Position numbers and translations under genes: made by a program. The notes under the pieces are model-generated. The model was not told the DNA's origin and searched no databases. It was given only the letters and a program-made list of their open reading frames with translations. A DNA stretch of 64,000 nucleotides from an uncultured Bacteroides sp. (GTDB taxonomy: Bacteria; Bacteroidota; Bacteroidia; Bacteroidales; Bacteroidaceae). Where the stretch lies: NCBI RefSeq assembly GCF_963678425.1, contig NZ_OY782853.1, positions 124,001 through 188,000 on the forward strand. Reading direction: 5' to 3'. Positions 1 through 9,363 of this stretch are shown here, one piece after another; positions within the stretch are counted from its first letter, which is position 1; the number at the start of each line of letters is the position of its first letter.

Positions 1-239
1 CAGGGTTCATTGATGTATGGACAGAAAACAAAGACCGAACAGGAACTGGAAATGAATCTGGCAAAAGAGTTATATTATTAACAGAACCACAAGTCTGGTA
101 TAATGTTAATTCTAAGTTATCATTGGGTAGTGAAATAGAAATCAGCAATAACTTCTATAAATTGAATTATAGCACAGATAATTATGCTGCAAACAAGTTA
201 TATGTATTCCCAACCATTGCCGCTAAATGGAACTTCTAA
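1..239 (+). CDS. C-terminal part of an outer-membrane protein (Tsx-like/DUF5020 type), truncated by window edge
   Basis: The open frame enters at base 3 and ends at a TAA at 237-239. About 78 residues are visible, ending in AAKWNF*. The alternating polar/hydrophobic pattern with a terminal aromatic residue is the usual end of an outer-membrane beta-barrel. A short barrel of the nucleoside-channel-like DUF5020 family next to an NCS2 purine permease would make sense as an outer-membrane uptake partner. The family name is an inference from this C-terminal piece and its neighbour. The permease starts 19 bp downstream, so the two are probably co-transcribed. Confidence 0.6.
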   Translation, partial: GFIDVWTENKDRTGTGNESGKRVILLTEPQVWYNVNSKLSLGSEIEISNNFYKLNYSTDNYAANKLYVFPTIAAKWNF

Positions 240-258
240 ATAAACAAAGATAAGCCTA

Positions 259-1569
259 ATGATCGAAAAACTATTTAAACTGACGGAGAACAAAACAAAC
301 GTCAGACAGGAAATCATTGCAGGATTAATCACATTCCTGACAATGTCTTACATTTTAGCTGTTAACCCAAGCATTCTTAGTGCAACAGGAATGGACAAAT
401 CTGCCCTGTTTACCACAACAGCTTTAGCTACAATTATCGGAACGCTTTTAATGGCTTTCTTACCAAATCTTCCTATTGCTCAGGCACCGGGAATGGGGCT
501 TAATAATTTCTTTGCTTTTTCCGTGGTGCTTACCATGGGATACAGCTGGCAAATGGCTCTTACTGCAGTATTCATTGAAGGTCTTATATTTATAATTCTT
601 ACTTTCTTTAACGTGCGTGAATTGATTGTGAAAAGTATTCCAAAGACACTTAAAGAGGCTATTCCGGTTGGTATCGGGCTTTTCATCACTTTAATCGGAT
701 TGAAGAATGCCGGTATTATTGTTGGTAATCCTCATACACTTGTATGTATGGGCGATTTAGCTAATCACAACGTATGGATTGCGGTAATTGGTCTTATCAT
801 TACCGGTGCTTTGTTTGCAAAGAACGTTCACGGTTCCATATTGATAGGTATTGTTGTAGCAACAGTTTGCGGGATCTTCTTCGGAGAAGTGCACACTCCT
901 GCTGACGGGATATTCTCACTTCCTCCTTCCATTCAACCTATATTCTTCAAGTTTGACTGGAATCATTTATTCTCTTTCGATATGCTGGTTGTGGTATTCA
1001 CCTTCTTGTTCGTCAACCTGTTCGATACAGTAGGAACTCTGATTGGTGTAGCTTCAAAAGCTGGGTTTATAGATGAAAACGGAAACTTCCCACAAGTGAA
1101 GAAAGCTCTTTTTGCTGATGCATTGGCAACTACATTCGGAGCTGTTTTAGGGACAAGTACTGTAACTTCATACGTAGAAAGCTGTGCTGGTGTAGCTTCT
1201 GGCGGTAGAACCGGATTAACAGCCGTTAGCACAGCCTTTATGTTCTTCATCGCCTTATTTCTATCTCCTCTGTTCCTGATGGTACCTGGTTCGGCAACAG
1301 CTCCGGCGCTTATCATTGTTGGTTTGTTTATGATCTCTTCAATCGTTAAGGTTAACTTCGACGACATGACAGAGTCTCTGCCTGCATTCCTTACAATTGT
1401 AATGATGCCATTCTGTTACAGTATCGCTCAAGGTATTGTATTCGGATTCCTGAGCTATACTTTCCTGAAAGTATGCACAGGACAAGCAAAAAAAGTATCT
1501 ATTACCGTATTTGTTATCTCTTTATTATTCCTGATAAAGATGGTGATTGATGGAATGCATTTAGTGTAA
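259..1569 (+). CDS. NCS2 family purine permease (AzgA/GhxP-like)
   Basis: A 436-residue inner-membrane protein with about 12 to 13 hydrophobic segments. It matches the AzgA branch of NCS2 transporters, which import adenine, guanine or hypoxanthine with protons. Family landmarks are the N-terminal EIIAGLITFLTMSYILAVNP, QAPGMGLNNFFAF near residue 75, and the NLFDTVGTLIGVASKAG segment near residue 255. The length is typical of the family. The exact purine specificity cannot be read from sequence. It follows the outer-membrane barrel gene by 19 bp and ends in a strong hairpin terminator, so it is the last gene of its unit. Confidence 0.9.
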   Translation: MIEKLFKLTENKTNVRQEIIAGLITFLTMSYILAVNPSILSATGMDKSALFTTTALATIIGTLLMAFLPNLPIAQAPGMGLNNFFAFSVVLTMGYSWQMALTAVFIEGLIFIILTFFNVRELIVKSIPKTLKEAIPVGIGLFITLIGLKNAGIIVGNPHTLVCMGDLANHNVWIAVIGLIITGALFAKNVHGSILIGIVVATVCGIFFGEVHTPADGIFSLPPSIQPIFFKFDWNHLFSFDMLVVVFTFLFVNLFDTVGTLIGVASKAGFIDENGNFPQVKKALFADALATTFGAVLGTSTVTSYVESCAGVASGGRTGLTAVSTAFMFFIALFLSPLFLMVPGSATAPALIIVGLFMISSIVKVNFDDMTESLPAFLTIVMMPFCYSIAQGIVFGFLSYTFLKVCTGQAKKVSITVFVISLLFLIKMVIDGMHLV

Positions 1570-1592
1570 ATCCTTATAGCTAATTACTTATA

Positions 1593-1622
1593 AAATAAAG
1601 CCTGCTTATGCGGGCTTTATTT
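1593..1622 (+). terminator. Rho-independent terminator after the purine permease
   Basis: A 13-bp stem (1593-1605 with 1610-1622, one G-T pair) closes over a TTAT loop. It lies 24 bp after the permease stop. The T-rich right arm is followed by TTTCC. Confidence 0.8.
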
Positions 1623-1712
1623 CTTTCCACTAGACAACACCTATAATACTAAGTATCAGTTATCGCCATTATAACAAAAACGGATAATATTATTAACCCT
1701 GTATATTTACCA

Positions 1713-1760
1713 ATAAAGTTGAAGGCTGCCAGAATAATTTCTGACAGCCTTCAACTTTAT
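1713..1760 (-). terminator. Terminator of the lysE-DUF4924-rfbD-prfC operon
   Basis: A perfect 16-bp inverted repeat (1713-1728 with 1745-1760) with a 16-nt loop lies 22 bp beyond the prfC stop. It could stop transcription from either side. Confidence 0.75.
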
Positions 1761-1781
1761 ATATTTTAAGTAACTTATAAA

Positions 1782-3350
1782 TCAAAATTCACTGCTAAAA
1801 TGGAACTTAATGCTTTTGAAATCCATTTGTGCCATTTGAAGCACATAATTACTATCAGCAAGGAAAACATCGCGTCCTTCCCTATCCTTGGCCATGAACT
1901 GGTACTTACGTTTCTTAAATGCTTCCAGTTCTTCCTGATTATCACTTTCTACCCAGCATGCTTTGTACAAACTAAGCGGCTCCCAGCGACAAGCGGCGTT
2001 ATATTCGTTCAGCAAACGATATTGAATCACTTCAAACTGCAACTGTCCTACTGTACCGATGATTTTTCTGCCATTAAACTGATTAACAAATAACTGAGCC
2101 ACACCTTCATCCATCAGTTGATCAACACCTTTATTGAGCTGTTTGGTCTTCATCGGATCGGCATTTTCTATGTATTTGAACATTTCCGGAGAGAAACTAG
2201 GCAAGCCTTTGAAGTGAAGCTCTTCTCCTTCCGTTATTGTATCACCAATCTTAAAGTTTCCTGTATCGGGGAGACCGATAATATCACCGGGATAAGCCTC
2301 TTCAATAGTACTTTTCTTCTGAGCCATGAATTGGGTTGGCGAGGAAAAACGCATGGTCTTTCCATGACGAACATGTTTGTAAGGTGCATTACGCACAAAC
2401 TTACCTGAACAAACCTTGCAGAAAGCCACACAAGAACGGTGATTAGGATCAATGTTCGCTGTAATCTTAAAGATGAAACCGGTGAATTTATCCTCTTCCG
2501 GTTCTACCATTCTTTCTTCAGACTGCACCGGCCGAGGAGACGGAGCTATTTCCACGAAGCAGTCAAGTAGTTCTTTTACACCAAAGTTATTAAGAGCAGA
2601 GCCAAAGAATACAGGAGCAACCTCTGCATCAAGATATTCGTTTATATTAAATTCTGAATATACTCCGTCAACCAATTCCAAATCAGAGCGAAGTTTATTT
2701 GCCAGTCCTTCTCCTATATTTTTATCAAGTTGCTCACTATCAATATCAAGTTCTATTTTTTCAGTAACAACTTGCTTGCTTGGCTGGTAAAGGTCTAACT
2801 TGCCTTCATATATATTATATACCCCTTTAAAACGGGCTCCCTGTTCAATAGGCCAGCTTAACGGACGAACTTTGATTTGCAATTCAGCTTCAATCTCATC
2901 CAGCAAATCAAATGGGTCACGTCCTTCACGGTCCATCTTGTTAACAAAAACAATTACCGGAGTCTTTCTCATGCGGCAGACTTCCATCAATTTACGAGTC
3001 TGAGCCTCAACACCTTTGGCACCGTCTACAACGATAATAACACTATCAACGGCAGTCAGCGTACGGAATGTATCTTCAGCAAAATCCTGGTGACCCGGAG
3101 TGTCAAGGATGTTCACTTTATAGTCGCGATAATCAAACTCCATTACGGAAGTTGTTACAGAAATACCACGTTGCTTCTCAATCTCCATCCAGTCGGAAGT
3201 TGCCGTTTTCTTAATCTTATTAGACTTCACAGCCCCGGCAACCTGAATCTGCCCTCCAAAAAGCAAAAGCTTCTCTGTTAAAGTAGTTTTACCCGCATCC
3301 GGGTGAGAGATAATAGCGAAAGTACGCCTTCTTTTTATTTCGTCAAGCAT
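1782..3350 (-). CDS. prfC: Peptide chain release factor 3 (RF3)
   Basis: A 522-residue translational GTPase that recycles RF1/RF2 from the ribosome after termination. The G motifs are clear: SHPDAGKTTLTEK at the N-terminus, DTPGHQDF in switch II, and NKMDREGRD for guanine recognition. The start MLDEIKRRRTFAIISHPDAG matches the usual RF3 N-terminus. Domain 2 and the RF3-specific C-terminal domain (IGTVGQLQFEVIQYRL) follow, and length is normal for the family. It is the last gene of a four-gene minus-strand operon and lies 6 bp after rfbD. Confidence 0.97.
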   Translation of the reverse strand: MLDEIKRRRTFAIISHPDAGKTTLTEKLLLFGGQIQVAGAVKSNKIKKTATSDWMEIEKQRGISVTTSVMEFDYRDYKVNILDTPGHQDFAEDTFRTLTAVDSVIIVVDGAKGVEAQTRKLMEVCRMRKTPVIVFVNKMDREGRDPFDLLDEIEAELQIKVRPLSWPIEQGARFKGVYNIYEGKLDLYQPSKQVVTEKIELDIDSEQLDKNIGEGLANKLRSDLELVDGVYSEFNINEYLDAEVAPVFFGSALNNFGVKELLDCFVEIAPSPRPVQSEERMVEPEEDKFTGFIFKITANIDPNHRSCVAFCKVCSGKFVRNAPYKHVRHGKTMRFSSPTQFMAQKKSTIEEAYPGDIIGLPDTGNFKIGDTITEGEELHFKGLPSFSPEMFKYIENADPMKTKQLNKGVDQLMDEGVAQLFVNQFNGRKIIGTVGQLQFEVIQYRLLNEYNAACRWEPLSLYKACWVESDNQEELEAFKKRKYQFMAKDREGRDVFLADSNYVLQMAQMDFKSIKFHFSSEF

Positions 3351-3356
3351 ATTTGT

Positions 3357-4211
3357 TTAATTAATATCATTGATGCATTCTTGTAAGCTCACCTCCCAGT
3401 GAGGTATTTCAATGCCAAAAGTCTTTTTTATCTTAGTTTTATCCAATACCGAATAATGTGGACGTGCAGCCTTAGTAGGATAATCGGCAGTATGAAGAGG
3501 GTTTACTTTGCAGGTATTGATTCCTGCAAGGCGATGAATTGCCAAAGTGAAATCATACCATGAACAAACTCCTTCATCACTGAAATGATAAATGCCCGGA
3601 ACAATTCCTTTATTGATGGCAGCATAAATAGCTCTTGCCAAGTCACGTGCATAAGTTGGAGTTCCAATCTGATCGAATATAACACCCAGACTCTCTTTTT
3701 CTTTGCCCAGACGGATCATGGTCTTTACAAAATTATTGCCAAAAGTAGAATAAAGCCATGCGGTTCTTATCACAATAGCTTGTGAACAGTTATTCATCAC
3801 ATTCTGTTCTCCTTCCAGTTTAGTGATTCCGTAAGCAGATGCTGGGCAAGTCGGTTCTTCCTCTGTATACGGAATATGATTAGTTCCGTTGAATACATAA
3901 TCTGTAGAGATTTGTATCATGGCTGCGCCTCTGCTTTGAGCCGCTTTTGCAAGATATCCGGGAGCTATAGCATTCAGTTTTCTACATAGATCAACATTAT
4001 CTTCAGCTTTATCAACTGCAGTATATGCCGCACAATTCACAATTACATCAATCTCATTCTGAGTAACAAAGGCTTGTATAGCCTGTTCATCACAAATATC
4101 AAGTTCCTGTACGTCCGTAAAAAAATAGTTGTATTGATTGTTTTCCGAAGAAAGCAAACGCATTTCATTGCCTAATTGACCATTGGCACCGGTTATCAAT
4201 ATATTTTTCAT
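3357..4211 (-). CDS. rfbD: dTDP-4-dehydrorhamnose reductase
   Basis: A 284-residue NAD(P)H-dependent short-chain reductase that makes dTDP-L-rhamnose for surface polysaccharides. The N-terminal TGANGQLGNEM dinucleotide-binding motif, the STDYVFNG segment and the YGITKLEGE catalytic Tyr-x3-Lys are all present. The other rhamnose genes (rfbA, rfbB, rfbC) are not beside it. The gene sits between a DUF4924 gene (3 bp) and prfC (6 bp), so it is expressed with housekeeping genes rather than with a glycan cluster. Confidence 0.93.
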   Translation of the reverse strand: MKNILITGANGQLGNEMRLLSSENNQYNYFFTDVQELDICDEQAIQAFVTQNEIDVIVNCAAYTAVDKAEDNVDLCRKLNAIAPGYLAKAAQSRGAAMIQISTDYVFNGTNHIPYTEEEPTCPASAYGITKLEGEQNVMNNCSQAIVIRTAWLYSTFGNNFVKTMIRLGKEKESLGVIFDQIGTPTYARDLARAIYAAINKGIVPGIYHFSDEGVCSWYDFTLAIHRLAGINTCKVNPLHTADYPTKAARPHYSVLDKTKIKKTFGIEIPHWEVSLQECINDIN

Positions 4212-4214
4212 GAC

Positions 4215-4763
4215 TTAATCGTCTAATTTTAATTCTCCGTTTCTATCTTTTTCGTAATAGTTCGACAATAGTGAAAGAAATTTAGCAATCACTTCAAGCG
4301 CTTTACCTGTTTCCTGGGAAATTTCCTTTTTTTGGAGCTTTAATAACATAGCTCCATAAAGTGCCTCAAAACATGTTTCCAGTTCAGGTTCTTCTGTGTT
4401 TCCGCTTTTGTTGCGTAGTTCCACAATAAAAGGCAATGCTTTATAATAAGCAGCACCATAAAAAGGCTCTTTGGTAGAACGAAGTAACTGCAGATGCAGA
4501 TCTGTCAATGAGATAATCACATTCCTGTTAATCTGCAAGTGTCCCTTTTCCAGCACATCTTCATCACGCATCATTCCAATAAGGTCTTCATACCATTGGA
4601 TTAATTTCGCCTTATCGTCGTCATTGATTTTATACTGGCTGATAAAGTCTGATTTCAACTTTTCGATATCACATCCGGCAGCACGGATAAGATCTTCAAT
4701 CTGCCACATGTATATGAGGTATTCTGCAATATTGGTTTGCTTTAGTTTCTGAGCTATTAACAT
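4215..4763 (-). CDS. DUF4924 family protein
   Basis: A 182-residue soluble protein without signal peptide or membrane segment. It is mostly helical and charged, beginning MLIAQKLKQTNIAEYLIYMW. The N-terminus and length match DUF4924, a family of unknown function I associate with Bacteroidales. Gaps of 3 bp to rfbD and 10 bp to the LysE-type gene put it inside the operon. No catalytic motif is recognisable. Confidence 0.8.
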   Translation of the reverse strand: MLIAQKLKQTNIAEYLIYMWQIEDLIRAAGCDIEKLKSDFISQYKINDDDKAKLIQWYEDLIGMMRDEDVLEKGHLQINRNVIISLTDLHLQLLRSTKEPFYGAAYYKALPFIVELRNKSGNTEEPELETCFEALYGAMLLKLQKKEISQETGKALEVIAKFLSLLSNYYEKDRNGELKLDD

Positions 4764-4773
4764 ATTCTTTTAA

Positions 4774-5430
4774 TTAGTAAAGTGCTTTTCCTAACAAGGT
4801 AAAGATTAATCCAAGAACAGAGACCACTATTACCACTCCCCCTATTGCCCTGTTAATCACCCAGATACCTCTGACGTTAAATCTTGTCCGCAGTTTACTA
4901 ACAAAGAAGGTAAGGGCAAACCACCAGGTAAAGGCTCCTAGAGCTATTGCTAAATAACCAATTATTTGTTCATAAAGGTGAATCTGAGGTGCAACAAAGG
5001 TAAAGCGTGCAAAAAGTCCTATAAACAGGAATATAATCAACGGATTAGAAAGCGTTACTGCAAAAGCTGTAATGAAATTATGCAAATAGGTACCTGTAGA
5101 GGTAGATGCCGGTCGCAATGACTGCACCGGGTTACTTCTAAAAGTATATACCCCAAAAACAAAGAGCATAACACTCCCAAATAACTGAAGATAAAACTGA
5201 TTTGCAGATATAAAATCAAAAATAAAACTCATGCCATAGCCCGTTAACAGAGCATAAGCAATATCACTTAACGCTGCTCCCAAACCGGTAATAAATCCAT
5301 ACCAGCGTCCTTTATTTAAAGTACGCTGAATACATAGTACCCCTACGGGGCCTAGAGGAGCAGAGACTACCACTCCAATGATAAATCCTTTTATCAACAG
5401 GTCTAATATCGATACTTCTATAGCTAACAT
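4774..5430 (-). CDS. LysE family exporter
   Basis: A 218-residue inner-membrane protein with about six hydrophobic segments. It has the LysE/RhtB signature near the N-terminus (GVVVSAPLGPVGVLCIQRTL). Members export amino acids or related small molecules; the substrate is not predictable here. It is the first gene of the minus-strand operon leading to prfC. A possible -7 element reads CATCTTTG on the minus strand (plus 5435-5442), almost touching the start codon. If real, this implies a very short leader or leaderless message; if not, the promoter is further upstream. Confidence 0.87.
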   Translation of the reverse strand: MLAIEVSILDLLIKGFIIGVVVSAPLGPVGVLCIQRTLNKGRWYGFITGLGAALSDIAYALLTGYGMSFIFDFISANQFYLQLFGSVMLFVFGVYTFRSNPVQSLRPASTSTGTYLHNFITAFAVTLSNPLIIFLFIGLFARFTFVAPQIHLYEQIIGYLAIALGAFTWWFALTFFVSKLRTRFNVRGIWVINRAIGGVVIVVSVLGLIFTLLGKALY

Positions 5431-5539
5431 TTTGCAAAGATGGCACTTTTTTGCGAAATTTGAAGCATTCCTTATACGTTTTTTACCTTATCACACTTCG
5501 GTTTAGCTTTTTTAGCAATCATCCTGCAAAAGTGAAAAA

Positions 5540-5569
5540 AAATCGGCCAGGAATAAACCTGACCGATTT
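5540..5569 (-). terminator. Terminator of the DUF5723 operon
   Basis: A stem of 12 bp (5540-5551 with 5558-5569, one G-T pair) has a 6-nt loop. On the minus strand it is followed by a run of U (plus A-run 5534-5540). It lies 25 bp after the DUF5723 stop. Confidence 0.9.
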
Positions 5570-5594
5570 AAACAATCATTTTATAGGTTAAATT

Positions 5595-6995
5595 CTAATC
5601 TCTGTGACGTCCGAATGTAATATTAAAACCAAAACAGAGGTTTGCATTCGCATTACCCATTGGCACATACTGAGGGGTTACACTTGTTATCATTCGATCT
5701 GACCCAACAAAGAAAGTAAATCCTTTAGGATGAAAATTCAGCATCCATCCCAGATTAGAGCCAAAAGTGGAATAAGAATAGTTTACCGATGCACCCAGCC
5801 ATCGCAATGGACTTATATTTGCCGCCAACATAGCCTGAGTCCATGTGTAAGGCCTATTTACATGAGTAGTAGAAAGCAGTCCCACCGAAAGTTTATCATA
5901 AAAAGGAAGTTTATATTCCGCTCCCAGATTAATCGTAGTTGCTAACATGGTAGTACGGCTAACTTTCCCCTCGTCATAAAACTTAGTCATAGCTTTCAGG
6001 TCATCTTTTATATTATCAAACTGCGTATCAACATCATTTGGATCTCCTTCTTCCGGATCTACTGCAATATTGTTAAAACCTTCAAAAGTAAATGATTCTT
6101 TATTATGAGTAGCCCCTTTCTGATTATTGTTCCAGGAAATAAATCCTAAGTCGAGCGCTGAAGCCGACAAGATTAAATTATCCAGTAATTTATAAGTTGC
6201 TCCCAAGTCAATGCCGGCACCATAACCTGCAGCACCAGCTTTATCAACATCAAAACCATTTATTTCACCCGGATTACTTGCTTTTGTTTTATAATGTCCA
6301 CCGCCTACAGCAGTGTTTAGCGTTCCGTTTGCCATTATATTCCACTTGTCGCCAGTCAAAGCAATATCCATACTATCAATCTTAGCATTAACATTAGCTA
6401 TACCTGCCAAAAATTTCAATTTTGCTCCAATCGTTAGCCTATCGTTAACCTTATGAGCATGTCCTAAAGCTAACTCCACATAATTATTTGAGTTTGCAGC
6501 AAAGTTATTAATGTGGTAAACTTCCTGGTCCATACCGGTTTTCATGAAGTTAAACAACTCATATGGAAGGTTGAATGAAGTATTGGATTTCAGATTAAGT
6601 TCAAAAGTATTAAATCCTCCAAACGCATAAAATCCGGTAGAAAGAATAGTCAATCCCACGTTGGTGTTTATCTGATTATTAGTCTTCAGTTTTCCCAGAA
6701 ATTGATTCCTGTCAACCGCTGAATTCATAAAAGTGGTAAGATCATATTTACCTGTTGGGTCATTGAATTTATAGATAAAATCAGTCAGTCCCATGGTACT
6801 GGTGGTTCCCACATTTATGTTTCCAAGTGCTGGAAAACTGATATAATTTCTATCTCCCATGAAAGCAGGGTTTAGTTGATGGCGATATGTCGCCCCTTCC
6901 AGGAAGTATGAAGAGTTCAATGTTTGTGCCGGGATATTTGTAAACGCCCCTCCTGCAAGAAATGTCAATATAATGATTAATAAACGTGATTTCAT
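5595..6995 (-). CDS. DUF5723 family outer-membrane protein
   Basis: A 466-residue exported protein whose signal peptide ends in TNIPAQ. The segment SSYFLEGATYRHQLNPAF just after it, and the long run of amphipathic beta strands, fit DUF5723, a Bacteroidetes barrel-like outer-membrane family of unknown role. The C-terminus ends in alternating aromatic/hydrophobic residues (NLCFGFNITFGRHRD), as barrels do. It is the second gene of a two-gene operon, 27 bp after the lipoprotein gene, so the two products may act together at the outer membrane. Confidence 0.8.
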   Translation of the reverse strand: MKSRLLIIILTFLAGGAFTNIPAQTLNSSYFLEGATYRHQLNPAFMGDRNYISFPALGNINVGTTSTMGLTDFIYKFNDPTGKYDLTTFMNSAVDRNQFLGKLKTNNQINTNVGLTILSTGFYAFGGFNTFELNLKSNTSFNLPYELFNFMKTGMDQEVYHINNFAANSNNYVELALGHAHKVNDRLTIGAKLKFLAGIANVNAKIDSMDIALTGDKWNIMANGTLNTAVGGGHYKTKASNPGEINGFDVDKAGAAGYGAGIDLGATYKLLDNLILSASALDLGFISWNNNQKGATHNKESFTFEGFNNIAVDPEEGDPNDVDTQFDNIKDDLKAMTKFYDEGKVSRTTMLATTINLGAEYKLPFYDKLSVGLLSTTHVNRPYTWTQAMLAANISPLRWLGASVNYSYSTFGSNLGWMLNFHPKGFTFFVGSDRMITSVTPQYVPMGNANANLCFGFNITFGRHRD

Positions 6996-7022
6996 TTTTT
7001 ATCTGTTTTAATAGGTGTTTGA

Positions 7023-8774
7023 TTACTTATCGTTTAAATCTATATTCATTCCACCGGATGCTTTTGCTTTTATATTCTTTAACCGGATATATTGGGTATC
7101 TTTCAAAGGCATGCCATTCACTGTCTCAGTTGATTTCGCAGTTATCTTCAGTAGTAAGCCATCTAATTTCTTAATGGCACCACTAGTAGTTTCAGTCAGT
7201 TCTATGGTTATGGGAGACTCTTGTGTTTTCCCATCCTTATCACAGGATTGAATAATTCCCGATGTGTTTCCATTTTCGCCTTTCACTTCTACATTTATAT
7301 CTGTAATTGGCTTTTTATCTATTCCCACAGGAGTAACCTGAAGTTGAAGATTCAAAGGGATATTATTCTCTATCGTTGTGTTAATAGTCACCTTTTTCAC
7401 ATCAAGGTCTTTAATACTCTTATTAATCTCATCAATGGTATCATTATAAACAATAGCTAATCCCGGGCCAAATCTAAATGGTACTTCAACGGCATATCCA
7501 ATTTTTACTTTATAATTTGCACCTAATTTTATTTTATGTGTAGTACTTTGGTCAGCATGAGCATTCATGGTGAACTTAATCTGATCAGGTATCTTTTGAA
7601 TAAAATAGTTCAGGCTATCAATCTTATACTTTACACTTTCGGCAGGACCACTTTTGCCTGTCCGAGAAAGACAAATAATTGTATTTCCACTTGCACCAAT
7701 CGTAATAGGCTTAGAATCATCATCTTTAACTGTTATATTTCTTATTAATGTTTCATTTCTATATCCTTTCAACGATCCATCTATTATAATTGGAACTGCT
7801 GTTTCATTGGTTACATTCAAACGAATCATTGGGTCTAGAACATCCAGTTCAACCTTATCATCTTCTAAAAACTCAGGAATATCCAAAGATATTGGTTTGA
7901 TATTTACATTAATAGAAGGATCTACTTTTCCGTCAACTTCTGATATAGCAACAGAGGGTATCTGAACAGTAGCTTTCAGTTTCACATCTCCTGTAGAAGC
8001 ACTTAAACCCGATACAGTAATTGCGCCCGAGAAAGTAACCGGCTTGCTCAGACTCAGAGTTCTTTTACCATTTACAACTTTTATAGCTAAAGCACCACCT
8101 GGTTCATTAGAGAAATCAAAAGACGTAATTTTTATTTGTACCACTTTGGTAGATCCGTTTAAGATCAGTTTATGGTTGGTTAATTGCGGAGAAACGATAA
8201 AATCAGGAAAGACCAATTCGAGATCATTAAATACATAACCAACAGCGGAGGTTACGCCAGTAAGAGTTAGTGCAATAGTTGCATCTACTCCACCGTTTTT
8301 GGGAGTAATTGTTTTAATGGACTTTACTTCTGTTGGCATATCTTCATTTAACAGAGCCAAATTCCATGAAGTTGCAGGAACAGGAAGTTCCATACTTAAA
8401 CTACTTCTCCGTGAAGCACGGGTAGATAAGCTAGCCAGTGTATACAAATTACTTGATTCCCATGTTATAGTAGGTATACTAATATCACTTGCACTTGGAA
8501 TACTGACATTAACGGCAGGATCAATCGTGTCTTTTTTCATCAAAGAGTATTCTCCGCCATTGAGATGAAGTACATCTGATTCATCCACTTTAATAATTTT
8601 ACTTAGTTTTATTGAATCTGTACTTCCCACAGGGAGAGCTAATCCATCTCCTCCAATATGAATAGCCAAGTTTATATCCTTGCTCAGATCATAGCCTTGA
8701 TCCACACACGAGGCAAATAAAAAAGAAGAAACAAACAGACTTACAAGACATTTTTTCAAATAGTTTTTTACCAT
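7023..8774 (-). CDS. Large lipoprotein of unknown function, partner of the DUF5723 protein
   Basis: A 583-residue protein with a lipoprotein signal peptide (lipid Cys near residue 23 in FASCVDQGYD). The mature part is rich in beta-strand repeats of immunoglobulin-like or LEA-like character (repeated V-I-N-V spacing, for example VSIPSASDISIP and VNVSIPS-type strands). No catalytic motif is visible and I do not recognise a named family. It is the promoter-proximal gene of a two-gene unit with the DUF5723 barrel. A -7 element TAGATTTG lies about 55 bp upstream, which supports this start. Confidence 0.75.
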   Translation of the reverse strand: MVKNYLKKCLVSLFVSSFLFASCVDQGYDLSKDINLAIHIGGDGLALPVGSTDSIKLSKIIKVDESDVLHLNGGEYSLMKKDTIDPAVNVSIPSASDISIPTITWESSNLYTLASLSTRASRRSSLSMELPVPATSWNLALLNEDMPTEVKSIKTITPKNGGVDATIALTLTGVTSAVGYVFNDLELVFPDFIVSPQLTNHKLILNGSTKVVQIKITSFDFSNEPGGALAIKVVNGKRTLSLSKPVTFSGAITVSGLSASTGDVKLKATVQIPSVAISEVDGKVDPSINVNIKPISLDIPEFLEDDKVELDVLDPMIRLNVTNETAVPIIIDGSLKGYRNETLIRNITVKDDDSKPITIGASGNTIICLSRTGKSGPAESVKYKIDSLNYFIQKIPDQIKFTMNAHADQSTTHKIKLGANYKVKIGYAVEVPFRFGPGLAIVYNDTIDEINKSIKDLDVKKVTINTTIENNIPLNLQLQVTPVGIDKKPITDINVEVKGENGNTSGIIQSCDKDGKTQESPITIELTETTSGAIKKLDGLLLKITAKSTETVNGMPLKDTQYIRLKNIKAKASGGMNIDLNDK

Positions 8775-8826
8775 GGCTATACTGTATTAATTAACATATA
8801 TTAATATTGAGTTGTGCTTTAGGATG

Positions 8827-8834
8827 CAAATCTA
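8827..8834 (-). promoter_or_regulatory. -7 element of the lipoprotein/DUF5723 operon
   Basis: CAAATCTA on the plus strand reads TAGATTTG on the minus strand, matching the Bacteroides TAnnTTTG core. It implies a leader of about 45 nt. No good -33 TTTG was seen. Confidence 0.55.
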
Positions 8835-9136
8835 ACACTTTTTAGGATTACATTCTATATGAATATTATTTTCTTTAAAATAATATTAAAATTTTGAGCC
8901 AAAAATACATTAACATTGCCAATTGTGCAAATCCCATTTTCAAGAAAACAGATATATCTTGCAGAATAATATGGTTATGCTGTCCAAATTCATACCTTTA
9001 AGTCATTTTTAATAATAAACAGCCAACCAGAAAACATGCAAATACATAATCTGGAATAGGGGTTAAATAATACTAACTTCCATCTTTGGTAAGTTCACCG
9101 TCGGATATTTGTAAATCTCCCGTCAATAAATTTACG

Positions 9137-9221
9137 TTTGATGTACATCAAAAGGTGCGTTAGATATATATCAAACATACACTATGATATACATCATAAT
9201 AGTGCTTTGATATATATCATA
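9137..9221. repeat. Four TGATRTAYATCA-type palindromes on a 23-bp pitch
   Basis: The 12-nt cores begin at 9139, 9162, 9185 and 9208, exactly 23 bp apart. The first is a perfect 16-nt palindrome (TTTGATGTACATCAAA). The others are TTAGATATATATCAAA, TATGATATACATCATA and TTTGATATATATCATA, with 7-nt spacers between them. The first contains TTGATnnnnATCAA, the FNR/CRP-family consensus. The array lies about 80 to 160 bp upstream of the purL -7 element. It may be an operator array or a tandem repeat; sequence alone does not decide. Confidence 0.85.
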
Positions 9222-9296
9222 TCCATAAAAGAACTATATGAATTGGATAAAGCACAAATAATAAACGCATTTCTTTCACAGCCCGAGGGATTTACG

Positions 9297-9304
9297 TAAC
9301 TTTG
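9297..9304 (+). promoter_or_regulatory. purL promoter core
   Basis: TAACTTTG matches TAnnTTTG, with TTTC at 9274-9277 exactly 19 bp upstream (one mismatch to TTTG). The predicted transcript starts near 9311, giving a leader of about 53 nt. Confidence 0.7.
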
Positions 9305-9363
9305 CATGCAAAATAGAAAATAATTCTTCAGAATTATAATAACCCATATATACTTAAAGTGAT

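Larger units (their letters stand above)
8775..9363. other. 589-bp divergent intergenic region with two promoters and a palindrome array
   Basis: This gap separates the lipoprotein gene (minus) from purL (plus). It holds the minus promoter core at 8827-8834, an array of four palindromes at 9137-9221 and the purL promoter core at 9297-9304. The 8835-9130 part is AT-rich. I found no ORF with coding character, no tRNA and no riboswitch I could name in it. Confidence 0.7.

Noticed and set aside
9137..9221. Possible CRISPR-like array of short repeats
   Set aside because: Repeats are palindromes of about 16 nt with 6 to 7-nt spacers, only four units, and no cas genes. Too short for CRISPR; the same applies to 38515-38596 and 55979-56066.
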